A stretch of DNA of 64,000 nucleotides, taken from the NCBI RefSeq assembly GCF_032341995.1, contig NZ_CP135439.1, forward strand, positions 2,811,501-2,875,500, written 5' to 3'. The notes beneath the pieces were generated by a model. It was not told where the DNA came from. It did no database searches and saw nothing but the letters and a program-made list of their open reading frames with translations. Of the stretch, positions 6,728 through 16,072 are shown piece after piece (position 1 is the first letter of the stretch; every line of letters starts with the position of its first letter). Made by a program: the position numbers and the translations under genes. This stretch comes from Domibacillus sp. DTU_2020_1001157_1_SI_ALB_TIR_016 (GTDB lineage Bacteria > Bacillota > Bacilli > Bacillales > Domibacillaceae).

Positions 6728-8905
6728 ATGTTTGCGCAAAAAAAAGGCGACATTCCTTATTTACTTGGCCTCATTTTTTTCTTTGCTGCCATTATTTATT
6801 TTTTCGCCGCCAACTGGCCCGGGCTTGACCGTCCGGTGAAAATCGGTTTAAGCATATCGGTTTTGCTCCTTTGTGCCATACTGGCTTTTTTATACCGCAG
6901 AAGCCGCACATTTGCGTATCTCGGCAACTGGTGGCTGCTGCTGTCGGTTGTTGCGTTTGCGGTGGCCGCCGCGCTCATTGGCCAGATGTATAACTCACAT
7001 GCGGATTCATACGTGCTATTTTTCGTTACACTGATCCCTGCCGTTCTCCTGGCCGCCTTTACCCGTTATCGGCCGCTGTACTGGCTCGCATTTTTACTGT
7101 TTGAGCTCACTTTCTGGCTGAAGCTGTACCCAACCGGTGCCTTTATTACCTACACGAATGGCGAGCAGCTGCTCATTTATTTAGGGGCCATTCTTTTGCA
7201 CGGAGCGATTTATGTTTTCTGGCGCAAACTCCAGGAAGAAAAGCTTTCGTTTATATCTCTGGTTATCATGCAGGGGTGCGCGGTTTATTTGCTCGATACG
7301 CATATGCTTTATGATACGCTTGCCGGCAACATGGATTACCGTGCCGTTTTTCTGCTGCTTCATGCTGCGTATATTGTATTTATCGTTTTGTTTTGGAGAG
7401 CGTTTATCGGTTCACAAAAAAGCCATCCATTTGAATTAGGCGTTCATCTTTTGTTTTTCGGGTTGTACGTGGTTCCGAACGTGTTTTACATGACCTACCA
7501 GCTGCTTGGAGAATTTATTTTTTACACAGGTTTTCCGATGCTGCTTTTACTTTTTGCTTTTAGTATTATCGGCCTTCGAAAAATTGCCTCTTCCGGCAGC
7601 ATGCGTGATCATAAATGGAGACGGTACACGATTACTTTTTTCACAGGAGCCCTGGCATTCATCGGCACACTGATTGCCGTGTTTTCTCTGAGCTCGTTTG
7701 TCGGCATGCTTTTTGGGTTCAGCGGAAACTTTTCGCTCAGCTTTCTCGTTCTCGCCCTTCTTTGCACGGCTGCAGGCCTGGCTGTAAAAAAAGAATCGTG
7801 GCTGGTGGTCCGTCTTACACTTCAAATTACCGGACTTATCTTTTTGTTCTCTTATCTCGTGTCCGAATGGGATCGTACCTGGACGGCTTTTCTCCTTGCG
7901 GTTCCGCTCGTGCTGTTGACTGTACTGCTTTTTAAACGAAATGAATCCATTCTTTATTATATATCAGCGAACGCTGTGCTTCTGTATGGCATTTTACGCC
8001 TGCTGACAGAAAATGATGTATCGCTTTCTGTTAGCACGTGGGTGTTATTCTCGGCTGCTGTAGGAAATGCGGTCGTGTTTCTTTCTTTCAAAGAGCAGCC
8101 TGTCGGCATGGCTGGTTTTTGGCTGTCTCTTCTCTTTATGCTTTACTCGCTGACTGAAAAAGGCTGGGATTCTCTTTTTCTTCATGCCGTGTTTCTTTTA
8201 TATATTTTCTGGCACCTTTTTAAGCCTGCCTCGGAAAGAAGGCTGTACCGCTGGCCGGTCTGGGCAGCTTTTATCGGCTTTTTTATCTGGAAATACTATG
8301 AATACGCCTGGCTGCTTTTGCATAAGTCGCTTTCTTTTTTACTGATCAGCCTGCTGTTTTTCATCCTTTGGTTCATCTGGGGAAGAAAACACACCGTCCC
8401 GGTTCCCGTCAAAAAATGGAGCGCCGGCCTGTTTGCAGTGGTGCTTGTGCTGCAAGCTGCCTTTTTAATCACGACTGCCTGGCAGAAAGAACAGCTTCTT
8501 CAAGAAGGAGAAGTGGCTGCGCTGGAGCTTGCTCCTGTGGATCCGCGCTCCCTTATTCAAGGAGACTATGTTCAGCTTGGCTACACCATCGGTACAGTGT
8601 ACAGCGATCAATTTTATAACAGCTCTACAGCTCCTCCGGAAGGCAAAATCAATGTGTCCTTAAAGCCTACTTCAAAGTTTATATCCTATAACGGAAAACA
8701 GATTCCAGTCTATCAAGCAGAAACGTTTACGCACCAGCAGCCAGACGGCCTGTTTATAAAAGGTTCCGGGCGATATGGCACATTAACCCTCGGTATTGAG
8801 CATTTCTTTATTCCTGAAAATACAGGAACAAAGTGGGAGCAAAAAACACATGCAATTATCCGCATCGCTGAAAATGGAGATGCCCTTTTAGAAACCATTC
8901 GCTAA
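6728..8905 (+). CDS. DUF2157/DUF4401 membrane protein with C-terminal GDYXXLXY domain
   Basis: 725 aa. The N-terminus carries a DUF2157-like segment (YLLGLIFFFAAIIYFFAANW), followed by about 15-18 hydrophobic helices (DUF4401-like), and ends in a soluble domain of ~150 residues with the signature GDYVQLGY. In many bacteria these parts are separate proteins encoded together; here they are fused. The biochemical role is not known. AGAGGAGGA lies 8 bases before the ATG. It follows the TspO-like gene in a likely two-gene membrane operon and is closed by a hairpin terminator. Confidence 0.8.
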   Translation: MFAQKKGDIPYLLGLIFFFAAIIYFFAANWPGLDRPVKIGLSISVLLLCAILAFLYRRSRTFAYLGNWWLLLSVVAFAVAAALIGQMYNSHADSYVLFFVTLIPAVLLAAFTRYRPLYWLAFLLFELTFWLKLYPTGAFITYTNGEQLLIYLGAILLHGAIYVFWRKLQEEKLSFISLVIMQGCAVYLLDTHMLYDTLAGNMDYRAVFLLLHAAYIVFIVLFWRAFIGSQKSHPFELGVHLLFFGLYVVPNVFYMTYQLLGEFIFYTGFPMLLLLFAFSIIGLRKIASSGSMRDHKWRRYTITFFTGALAFIGTLIAVFSLSSFVGMLFGFSGNFSLSFLVLALLCTAAGLAVKKESWLVVRLTLQITGLIFLFSYLVSEWDRTWTAFLLAVPLVLLTVLLFKRNESILYYISANAVLLYGILRLLTENDVSLSVSTWVLFSAAVGNAVVFLSFKEQPVGMAGFWLSLLFMLYSLTEKGWDSLFLHAVFLLYIFWHLFKPASERRLYRWPVWAAFIGFFIWKYYEYAWLLLHKSLSFLLISLLFFILWFIWGRKHTVPVPVKKWSAGLFAVVLVLQAAFLITTAWQKEQLLQEGEVAALELAPVDPRSLIQGDYVQLGYTIGTVYSDQFYNSSTAPPEGKINVSLKPTSKFISYNGKQIPVYQAETFTHQQPDGLFIKGSGRYGTLTLGIEHFFIPENTGTKWEQKTHAIIRIAENGDALLETIR

Positions 8906-8939
8906 AAAAACGGCCCGATTTCTTTCGGGCTGTTTTTTT
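8904..8939 (+). terminator. Terminator of the TspO/GDYXXLXY operon
   Basis: ACGGCCCGA pairs with TCGGGCTGT around TTTCT, followed by T7, directly after the stop. Its right half (TTTCTTTCGGGCTGTTTTT) recurs at about 9460-9478 beyond the GC-rich repeats. Confidence 0.9.
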
Positions 8940-9000
8940 CGAAAGCTTTTACTACCGAAAGTGAGCAGGAGACTTTTCTGGAAATATCATTTCTCAAAAA

Positions 9001-9140
9001 GAGCCGATAGGGGAAGCCGGCCGGACTTCGCGCCCCTTAGGGCAGTGCGGGAGCCTCCTCGGCGGACGCGTCTGCGGGGTCTCCCGACTCACTGTGCATC
9101 CCGCAGGAGTCTTCGTCCGGCCAGCTTCCCCATTTGTTTC
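9001..9140 (+). repeat. GC-rich dispersed hairpin element, family A copy 1
   Basis: The core is bounded by near-perfect inverted arms at 9010-9026 (GGGGAAGCCGGCCGGAC) and 9115-9131 (GTCCGGCCAGCTTCCCC). A second copy, inverted and roughly 90% identical by eye, lies at about 56650-56776. No convincing coding capacity. It resembles the GC-rich intergenic repeats found across many Bacillus genomes. Confidence 0.8.
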
Positions 9141-9238
9141 GAAAAATCAGCAAAGAAGGCATGTCAATCTCCGCTTTTACCGCTTTAGTGATGGGGGCAA
9201 GTAGATCTGTCAGGCTATAAAATTCTGTTCAACCACAC

Positions 9239-9365
9239 AGGCGGCGGGTGTGCGGCGAAGACTCCTATGGGACAAGCGGGTCGGCTGAGACCGGCTGGGC
9301 AGCTGTGCTGCAAAGACGGGCTCAGCGCCTGCCCCATGGAAAGCGAAGCCGCGCGCCCGCCGCCT
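9239..9365. repeat. GC-rich hairpin element, family B
   Basis: The ends AGGCGGCGGGTGTGCGGC (9239-9256) and GCCGCGCGCCCGCCGCCT (9348-9365) are inverted repeats with two mismatches. The inside has further internal pairing (GGCTGAGACCGGC, GGGCTCAGCGCC). It would fold into one long stem. The sequence between families A and B, and from B to 9600, holds no gene I can support. Confidence 0.65.
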
Positions 9366-9600
9366 TATCGACTCCCGTCCAAACACCCCACATCCTTACG
9401 CTTTAAAAACGAAAGAATGTCCCGGAAAACGATTTTATTATCTAGATTCTAAAAGCTCAGTTTCTTTCGGGCTGTTTTTGTCATGAAATTGTAATATGAA
9501 ATACATAAATCTGTAACTCAATACCCGAAATTTTCTGATATATTTACATCAACTTACAATGTAACCGTTTAGCAGCGGCCATCAGACCGGAGGGACTAGC

Positions 9601-10050
9601 GTGAAAAAAGGATTATGGATCTTCCTTAGCATTTGTTTCATCATGTTCGGCGGCCTTTTGCCCGCTCAGCAAACGAATGCAGCTTACAACGCCAAGGCGG
9701 CAATCGCTGAAGCAAAGGAGCATATTGGCACACCTTATCAATTTGGCGGTACAACACCGGCAGGCTTTGACTGCTCGGGATTTATCCAATACGTACATAA
9801 ACAAACTGGCTATTCACTGCCGCGTACAGCAGCCGACATGTACAAAAAAGGACAGGCTGTTTCTAAAGCCAACATGGAGCCCGGCGACCTTATGTTTTTT
9901 ACAACGTACAAAAAAGGCGCTTCCCACGTAGGCATTTACCTTGGCAATAATCAATTTATTCATGCTTCTTCCTCAAAAGGGGTTACGATTGATCAAACGT
10001 CTAACTCTTATTGGAGCAAGCGGTATATCGGTTCTAAAACACTAGATTAA
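9601..10050 (+). CDS. Secreted NlpC/P60 cell-wall endopeptidase (single domain)
   Basis: 149 aa. An N-terminal signal peptide (basic start, hydrophobic core, cleavage near QTNAAY) is followed directly by a C40 peptidase domain. The catalytic Cys is in GFDCSGFIQY, the His in ASHVGIYLG, and the third polar residue in the FIHASS region. The family cleaves D-gamma-glutamyl-meso-diaminopimelate or related stem-peptide bonds in peptidoglycan. No LysM or SH3 wall-binding module is present, so it is a minimal enzyme. GTG start with CGGAGGGA upstream. It stands alone between a repeat region and its own terminator. Confidence 0.9.
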   Translation: MKKGLWIFLSICFIMFGGLLPAQQTNAAYNAKAAIAEAKEHIGTPYQFGGTTPAGFDCSGFIQYVHKQTGYSLPRTAADMYKKGQAVSKANMEPGDLMFFTTYKKGASHVGIYLGNNQFIHASSSKGVTIDQTSNSYWSKRYIGSKTLD

Positions 10051-10057
10051 TAACTCA

Positions 10058-10096
10058 AACGCCCGTCGTTGATCCTATCAGCGGCGGGCGTTTTTT
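10058..10096 (+). terminator. Terminator of the NlpC/P60 gene
   Basis: AACGCCCGTCG and CGGCGGGCGTT (10059-10069, 10082-10092) flank a 12-base loop and precede T6. Confidence 0.88.
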
Positions 10097-10187
10097 CGTA
10101 ATGAAAATGTCACAAAAACACAGACTTTTTTCATGATACTTATGGTATAAATAAGAAAACAGTTATGCCATCAGGAGGCTCACGGTT

Positions 10188-11876
10188 ATGAAAAGAACGA
10201 TTACATGGCAGCTTGGCGTTATCATTATCGGCATTATTATCGCAATGCTCATTATCACTTCTGTTGCTACTTATAAAACCGCTTACGACAAATTATATGA
10301 AGCTGCCGGAATTGAAGCATATGGCTGTGCCAATATTACAACCGGCTTGATTACAGAAGACACCATGCGTGCCGTCCTAAAAGGAGACGAGGCAGCAGCT
10401 CAAGCTCTCAGCACTCAGTTAAACTGGACGACTGGCCATAAAGCTATCTTTGAAACACAATATATTATTGATCAAACCGGAACCATTTTGGCGCTGGACG
10501 ATCATTTAAAGGACAAAGGCTTTAGCGTTGGAGACTCTTTTTATATTGATGAGGAAGCGATATCCACACTGACCCAAACAGGCCACCCTACCTACTCTAA
10601 AGTGTATGAGTATGGAGGCATGAGCCGCTTGTCAGGCTATGCACCTATTTATGTGGATGGGGAAATTGCGGCTGTCAGCGTCATCGATTTTAACGGAAAC
10701 ATTGTATCCGAGCGGACGTGGGATGTTGTGAAAAACGGTATTTTAATCAGCTTGATTCCGATGGCTCTCGCTTCTATTGTTACCGTATGGTTAATCCGCC
10801 GCAAAACAAAACCAATCTCCGCTTTGATTGACCAGGCAAAAGAAATAGCTGATGGCAACCTTTCTGTTGTAAACAAGTATGATAAGACGCAGGATGAAAT
10901 TGGTGATTTAGCCCGTACGCTAAATGGAATGGCCGCCAATTTCAGAAATGTTATGGGGACGTTAAAAGAAACAGCCGAGCAGTTAGCGCAAAATTCAACT
11001 CATACAGCCGAGTCTTTAACAGAAATGAAAACATCTGTGCAGCAAGTGTCTGCCAGCATGGGAGAGGTTGCTTCTTCCGTGTCAGACGGCACTGTCAGCG
11101 CTGAACAATCGAATGATCTTTTGCAGGAATTAGCTTCCCTCATTCAAACAGGAAAACAAAAAGCAGATGTTAGTGTTCATCATTCTGAGAAAACGATGGA
11201 AACAGCCGAGGAAGGCCGTGCCAGAGTGGAGGATATCAGCCGCGATATGGAAAAAATTCAACGCGCTTCTTCCGATACAAGCAGAACCATTCAACAGTTA
11301 AGTGAATCTACAGCAAAAATCAACCAAATCGCCGGGACCATTGCCAGTATTGCAGCTCAAACCAACCTGCTCGCCTTGAATGCTTCCATTGAAGCGGCAC
11401 GCGCCGGAGAACATGGAAAAGGATTTGCTGTTGTCGCCGAAGAAGTCCGTAAGCTGGCCGAGCAATCAAATGACGAAGTGCTCCAGGTTGAAAAACTGGT
11501 CCGTGATATTATCGGCCATACCGAGCATGTCGTTCAAGCGATGAATGAAAATACGAGCTTAGTTGAAGCCGGAAATAAAACCGTTCAATTTACTGCCCAG
11601 GCACTAACCGACATACACGAGGCAGTTTCACAAACCATGCATGAAATCGACGGAGTATCCCGGCTGACTCATGAAGAAGCAGTCAATTCTGCACGGGTTG
11701 TCGAACTAATCAGCCAGCTGGCCGCTGCCATCCGCGAGATTGAAGATCGGACAGTAGATATATCAGCCGCCGCACAGCAAACCTCCTCTGCTATTGAATC
11801 CGTGGCGGACCGGTCTGTTCAAACAAGCTTAGTGGCTGGAAAATTAAAGGGCATTGTCGCTCAATTCCGCCTTTAA
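10188..11876 (+). CDS. Methyl-accepting chemotaxis protein
   Basis: 562 aa transmembrane chemoreceptor. TM1 is at about residues 8-28, a ~150-residue extracellular sensor (Cache-like: [35 protein letters not shown]) follows, then TM2 at about 185-203, a HAMP linker, and the MA signalling domain. The hairpin tip [20 protein letters not shown] is near perfect. It would bind ligand outside and control CheA via CheW. The ligand cannot be read from sequence. AGGAGG precedes the ATG. Single gene, closed by a shared bidirectional terminator. A second receptor of the same type is at 48780. Confidence 0.93.
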   Translation: MKRTITWQLGVIIIGIIIAMLIITSVATYKTAYDKLYEAAGIEAYGCANITTGLITEDTMRAVLKGDEAAAQALSTQLNWTTGHKAIFETQYIIDQTGTILALDDHLKDKGFSVGDSFYIDEEAISTLTQTGHPTYSKVYEYGGMSRLSGYAPIYVDGEIAAVSVIDFNGNIVSERTWDVVKNGILISLIPMALASIVTVWLIRRKTKPISALIDQAKEIADGNLSVVNKYDKTQDEIGDLARTLNGMAANFRNVMGTLKETAEQLAQNSTHTAESLTEMKTSVQQVSASMGEVASSVSDGTVSAEQSNDLLQELASLIQTGKQKADVSVHHSEKTMETAEEGRARVEDISRDMEKIQRASSDTSRTIQQLSESTAKINQIAGTIASIAAQTNLLALNASIEAARAGEHGKGFAVVAEEVRKLAEQSNDEVLQVEKLVRDIIGHTEHVVQAMNENTSLVEAGNKTVQFTAQALTDIHEAVSQTMHEIDGVSRLTHEEAVNSARVVELISQLAAAIREIEDRTVDISAAAQQTSSAIESVADRSVQTSLVAGKLKGIVAQFRL

Positions 11877-11912
11877 AAAAAGAGTCTGCGAAAATTTCGC
11901 AGACTCTTTTTA
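11874..11912. terminator. Bidirectional terminator
   Basis: Perfect 13-bp arms 11881-11893 and 11895-11907 with A and T runs on either side, between the convergent chemoreceptor and CNNM/CBS genes. Confidence 0.92.
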
Positions 11913-13247
11913 TTCAGCTGATGCTGATTCGGCTTCTATCGGCCTGGACTTTTTCACTTCAATCGCATGAATATGGTGGCCTTCCGCATCGCGGATAATG
12001 AATTCATAGCCATCCTGCTCAATCGAATCACCAAGCTTAACATCGATATTTTCAGTGAGCGCCCAGCCGCCGAGCGTATCTACTTCCTCATCAGAAAGCT
12101 CTGTGCCTAACAGGTCATTTACTTCTGAAATCAGCAGGCGCGCATTTAATAAATAATGCTTTTCACCAAGCTTTTGCACGTCCGGTTTTTCATCGGTATC
12201 AAATTCATCCCGGATTTCTCCAACGATTTCTTCCAAAATGTCTTCAACTGTTACAAGCCCTGATGTACCGCCATATTCATCCATAAGCACAGCCATATGA
12301 ATACGCTCTTTTTGCATTTTTAAAAGCAGGTCATGAATCGGAATGGTCTCAATCACACGAATGACCGGCTTCACGAATTCTTCGAGCGGCCGGCTCCGAT
12401 CGCTGTTCCGGTTTAAATAATACGAAAGCAGCTCCTTCATATTTACCATGCCGAGAATATTATCTTTATCACCATCATCCACCGGATACCTCGTATACTT
12501 TTCCAGCTCAATGATGGAGGTAATTTCATCCCACTTTAAATCCTTCGACAGTGTAACCATATCGGTGCGCGGCACCATAATTTCTTTTGCGACACGCTCG
12601 TCAAACTCAAAAATACGGTCCACATACTTGTACTCTGATTGATTAATCTCTCCGCTTTTAAAGCTTTCTGATAAAATGATCCGCAGCTCTTCTTCTGAAT
12701 GGGCCATTTCATGCTCGGACGCAGGCTTTAGTCCGAAAATACCGACAAGTCCGCGCGCAGAACCATTCAATGCTTTAATAAACGGATACATGATTTTATC
12801 GAAAATAATAATGAGCGGTGAAAACTTTAATGTTACCCATTCCGCTTTTTGAATCGCAACGGTCTTTGGCGCAAGCTCTCCGACAACAACGTGCAGAAAT
12901 GTAACCACCGCAAACGCAATAATAAAAGACAAGATGCTTGCAGCGGATGGAGCAACCTCGAAATGTTCAAATACCGGATGTAATATAGCTTCTACCGTTG
13001 GTTCACCAAGCCACCCAAGTCCAAGAGCAGTAATGGTGATGCCAAGCTGGCAGGCGGATAAATATTCATCGAGGTTTGACGTTACTTTTTTCGCTGCCAT
13101 CGCCCGCTTGTTTCCTTCTTCAACAAGCTGATTGATGCGTGACTGGCGCACACGGATAATAGCAAATTCAGTTGCTACAAAAAATCCGGTTAATACAATA
13201 AGTAACGCAAATGATACCAATTTAACAGCAATACCTATATCTATCAA
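11910..13247 (-). CDS. CNNM/DUF21-CBS-CorC_HlyC membrane protein (YhdP/MpfA-like)
   Basis: 445 aa. An N-terminal DUF21 transmembrane domain (first helix in the opening ~30 residues, [16 protein letters not shown]) is followed by a CBS pair ([10 protein letters not shown] ... [26 protein letters not shown]) and a C-terminal transporter-associated domain. B. subtilis YhdP (MpfA) of this family protects against Mg2+ toxicity and is thought to export Mg2+; this protein has the same length and domain order. The start is a TTG at 13247 because no ATG, GTG or TTG occurs in frame upstream. The ribosome site lies unusually far upstream, with a perfect hairpin between it and the TTG. Confidence 0.88.
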   Translation of the reverse strand: MIDIGIAVKLVSFALLIVLTGFFVATEFAIIRVRQSRINQLVEEGNKRAMAAKKVTSNLDEYLSACQLGITITALGLGWLGEPTVEAILHPVFEHFEVAPSAASILSFIIAFAVVTFLHVVVGELAPKTVAIQKAEWVTLKFSPLIIIFDKIMYPFIKALNGSARGLVGIFGLKPASEHEMAHSEEELRIILSESFKSGEINQSEYKYVDRIFEFDERVAKEIMVPRTDMVTLSKDLKWDEITSIIELEKYTRYPVDDGDKDNILGMVNMKELLSYYLNRNSDRSRPLEEFVKPVIRVIETIPIHDLLLKMQKERIHMAVLMDEYGGTSGLVTVEDILEEIVGEIRDEFDTDEKPDVQKLGEKHYLLNARLLISEVNDLLGTELSDEEVDTLGGWALTENIDVKLGDSIEQDGYEFIIRDAEGHHIHAIEVKKSRPIEAESASAE

Positions 13248-13253
13248 TACTCG

Positions 13254-13290
13254 GAAAAAGCAGTCTGACTGCTTTTTCCTCTCACCTCCT
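13254..13290 (-). promoter_or_regulatory. Hairpin between ribosome-binding site and TTG start
   Basis: On the minus strand AGGAGGTGAGA is followed by a 13-bp perfect stem with a one-base centre (13254-13280), then GAGTA and the TTG start. With the stem folded, the spacing from SD to start becomes about 10 bases; unfolded it is over 30. Confidence 0.6.
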
Positions 13291-13356
13291 GGGGTAAAAA
13301 AGTAAGTTTTTCTGTACCCATGTTTTCTCCTATCATACCAAATGGCAAAGGATTTC

Positions 13357-14391
13357 TTATAATGATTCGTCTTCTTTTTTCACAATTTGCATGCCTTCCA
13401 GCGCAATCGCATAATGAATCGCATGTTTTAGCGTAGCAAAGCACTTTAAATCGTTCAAATAAATGCCTTTTGAAGTCATCTCCATCCCCAGTTCCGGTGA
13501 AATGCCGGCGACAATCGGCACTGCGCCGATCAACTGAACGGATTGTGTCACTTTTTCAAGTGTGCTTAAAATCAAATTGTTCATTGCTTTAATGCCGGTA
13601 ACGTCCAGAATCAGCATATTCGCTTTGTGCTCCACGATGGCCTGAAGCGCTTTTTCCGTAAAATCATCTGACCGCTCTTGATCAAACCGCCCCATCACCG
13701 GCGTAACCAAAATGCCGTCAAGAACCGGAATAATTGGCGATGACAGCTCACGGATCAGCTTGCGCAGCTCAATCGTCCGGTTTTCAACCATCGCTTCAAG
13801 CTGGGTGATTGTCTCCTGCTCCCGTGTTTGAATATGCTCGCGCACGTTTTCCGACGATGTTTTTGAAGATGGAAACAATTCAATTTCTTTATATGACTTT
13901 TCCTCGTCCGCCTCATACTCCGTTACTTTGTACCAAATTGTTTCCCCGATCAATCCGCTCAGTACGCCAGCCCAATGTCCTCCAAGAAATGTGCCCGCAC
14001 CTTCTTTCCCCTGCGCCTGCACGACCTTGCTTTCCCAGTCATTGCGAATAGACAAAACCGCTCGGCGCTCTGCTAAGCACAGCCGCTTGAATTCTGTCGC
14101 TCCCCAGCCGGCCGATGCGTACATATTGGGCAGGAGCTCCAGCGTTTTTTCCACGCTCCATTTTTCTTTATAAAAACGGCTGACGATTTTTCCTGTCCGG
14201 TATCCTGCGGTTTCCATCACAACCCGGGCGGATTCTGCACCTGTTACTTCCTCAATCGTATCAATGAACGTTTTCAGCGCTGTTTTTGTCCAAAAAAGGA
14301 CTACATCCGCTCCTTCAAACTGAAACAGCCCTTCTGCTCGGTCCCATTGAAGGCTCGTTCCATTGATTTCGAATTGCTGCTTTTCCTGCAT
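13357..14391 (-). CDS. V4R-STAS protein (RsbR-like, stressosome-type), copy 1
   Basis: 344 aa. The N-terminal ~190 residues carry a V4R-like small-molecule-binding domain ([30 protein letters not shown]). A coiled linker ([20 protein letters not shown]) leads to a C-terminal STAS domain ([42 protein letters not shown]). The architecture parallels RsbR proteins, whose N-terminal sensors load into the stressosome controlling sigma-B. The STAS positions normally holding phosphorylatable Thr are Gln (FDQERS) and Asn (KAMNN), so it should not be a kinase substrate there. ATG start with GGGAGG upstream. It is monocistronic and has a close relative at 45552. Confidence 0.85.
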   Translation of the reverse strand: MQEKQQFEINGTSLQWDRAEGLFQFEGADVVLFWTKTALKTFIDTIEEVTGAESARVVMETAGYRTGKIVSRFYKEKWSVEKTLELLPNMYASAGWGATEFKRLCLAERRAVLSIRNDWESKVVQAQGKEGAGTFLGGHWAGVLSGLIGETIWYKVTEYEADEEKSYKEIELFPSSKTSSENVREHIQTREQETITQLEAMVENRTIELRKLIRELSSPIIPVLDGILVTPVMGRFDQERSDDFTEKALQAIVEHKANMLILDVTGIKAMNNLILSTLEKVTQSVQLIGAVPIVAGISPELGMEMTSKGIYLNDLKCFATLKHAIHYAIALEGMQIVKKEDESL

Positions 14392-14480
14392 CCATGATCC
14401 CTCCCGTGGTTTCTCATACAGTCATTTTACAATGAGTACCCGCCGTTTAACAGTTTTCTCCCGTTTTTTTCGGAAAATGA

Positions 14481-14486
14481 TATAAT
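14481..14486 (+). promoter_or_regulatory. -10 element for yfmM
   Basis: TATAAT at 14481-14486 with AAGGAG 9 bases before the ATG at 14516. Confidence 0.5.
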
Positions 14487-14515
14487 GTTCAAAAAAGAAC
14501 AAGGAGTTTATATAG

Positions 14516-16072
14516 ATGAGTATTTTATCAGTCAGCCGCTTAAGCCATGGCTTCGGCGACCGTGCTATTTTTAATGATGTGTCATTTCGTCTCCTAAAGG
14601 GCGAGCATATTGGTCTTGTTGGGGCAAACGGCGAAGGAAAATCGACTTTTATGAATATTATTACTGGAACGCTGCAGCCGGATGAAGGAAAAGTAGAATG
14701 GTCTAAAAATGTCCGTGTCGGCTATCTTGACCAGCACGCGGTATTAAAGCAGGGCATGACCATTCGCGATGTACTCCGTACAGCGTTTCAATATTTATTT
14801 GATATTGAAACAAAAATGAACGAATTGTTTGGGCAAATGGCAGATGTTACGCCGGAAGAGCTGGAGAAGCTTCTTGAAGAAACAGGTACGATGCAGGACT
14901 TGCTGACGAACAATGACTTTTACGTGATTGATGCCAAAATTGAAGAAACAGCACGCGGGCTCGGACTTGATGATATCGGCCTTGATCGTGATGTACATGA
15001 CTTGAGCGGCGGACAGCGGACAAAAGTATTGCTGGCCAAATTACTGCTTGAAAAGCCAGAAATTTTGCTGCTGGATGAGCCGACCAACTACCTGGATGAA
15101 CAGCATATTGAATGGCTGAAGCGTTACCTGCAGGAATATGAAAATGCGTTTGTCCTTATTTCACATGATATTCCATTTTTAAACAGTGTGGTCAACTTGA
15201 TTTACCATATGGAAAACCAAGAGCTAAACCGCTACGCCGGCACATACGAAGACTTTATAAAAGTGTATGAAATGAAAAAACAGCAGCTTGAAGCGGCTTA
15301 TAAAAAGCAGCAGCAGGAAATTTCCGATTTGAAAGACTTTGTAGCCCGTAATAAAGCGCGCGTTTCCACACGGAACATGGCGATGTCACGCCAGAAAAAG
15401 CTTGATAAAATGGATGTCATTGAGCTTGCCGCAGAGCGTCCAAAGCCGGAGTTCCGCTTTAAAGAAGGCCGGACACCGAGCAAGCTGATTTTTGAAGCGC
15501 GCGACCTGGTGATTGGATACGGTGAGCCTCTTTCGCGCCCGCTGAATCTGCGCATGGAACGCGGACAAAAAATCGCCCTGACCGGTGCGAACGGTATCGG
15601 TAAAACCACTCTGTTAAAAAGCCTGCTTGGTGAAATCAAGCCGGTTTCGGGCAAGGTTGAACGCGGTGAAAATCTGCTGATTGGCTACTTCCAGCAGGAA
15701 ATGAAAACTGATAAGGGTAATACGTGTATTGAAGAGCTTTGGACGGAATTCCCTTCATTTACCCAGTACGAAATTCGGGCGGCACTGGCCAAATGCGGTT
15801 TAACAACCAAGCATATTGAAAGCAAAGTGTCCGTTTTGAGTGGTGGGGAGAAAGCAAAAGTCCGCCTGTGCAAGCTAATTAACCAGGAATCGAATATTTT
15901 GGTGCTGGATGAGCCAACCAACCATTTGGATGTAGATGCAAAAGATGAATTAAAACGGGCTTTAAAAGACTATAAAGGCAGCGTTCTGCTTATTTCCCAC
16001 GAACCTGAGTTTTATCAGGATGTTGTCACTGATATTTGGAACGGTGAATCCTGGACGACAAAGGTGTTTTAA
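14516..16072 (+). CDS. yfmM: ABC-F ATPase, YfmM-type
   Basis: 518 aa, two ABC domains and no membrane segments, so an ABC-F ribosome-associated ATPase. NBD1: Walker A GANGEGKST, signature LSGGQRTK, Walker B LLLDEPTNYLDE. The linker (~245-325) is rich in Lys/Gln with the P-site signature region ARVSTRNMAMSRQKKLDKM. NBD2: GANGIGKTT, LSGGEKAK, LVLDEPTNHLD. Length and sequence recall B. subtilis YfmM, and the neighbour yfmL is also conserved there. ABC-F factors bind the ribosomal E site and relieve stalling or antibiotic binding; the exact role of this subgroup is unsettled. Its stop overlaps the next start (TAATG). Confidence 0.88.
   Translation: MSILSVSRLSHGFGDRAIFNDVSFRLLKGEHIGLVGANGEGKSTFMNIITGTLQPDEGKVEWSKNVRVGYLDQHAVLKQGMTIRDVLRTAFQYLFDIETKMNELFGQMADVTPEELEKLLEETGTMQDLLTNNDFYVIDAKIEETARGLGLDDIGLDRDVHDLSGGQRTKVLLAKLLLEKPEILLLDEPTNYLDEQHIEWLKRYLQEYENAFVLISHDIPFLNSVVNLIYHMENQELNRYAGTYEDFIKVYEMKKQQLEAAYKKQQQEISDLKDFVARNKARVSTRNMAMSRQKKLDKMDVIELAAERPKPEFRFKEGRTPSKLIFEARDLVIGYGEPLSRPLNLRMERGQKIALTGANGIGKTTLLKSLLGEIKPVSGKVERGENLLIGYFQQEMKTDKGNTCIEELWTEFPSFTQYEIRAALAKCGLTTKHIESKVSVLSGGEKAKVRLCKLINQESNILVLDEPTNHLDVDAKDELKRALKDYKGSVLLISHEPEFYQDVVTDIWNGESWTTKVF

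Noticed and set aside
8961..9452. ORFs of 75 and 61 aa across the GC-rich repeats
   Set aside because: They follow repeat sequence, are Arg/Pro-rich, and have no ribosome sites.
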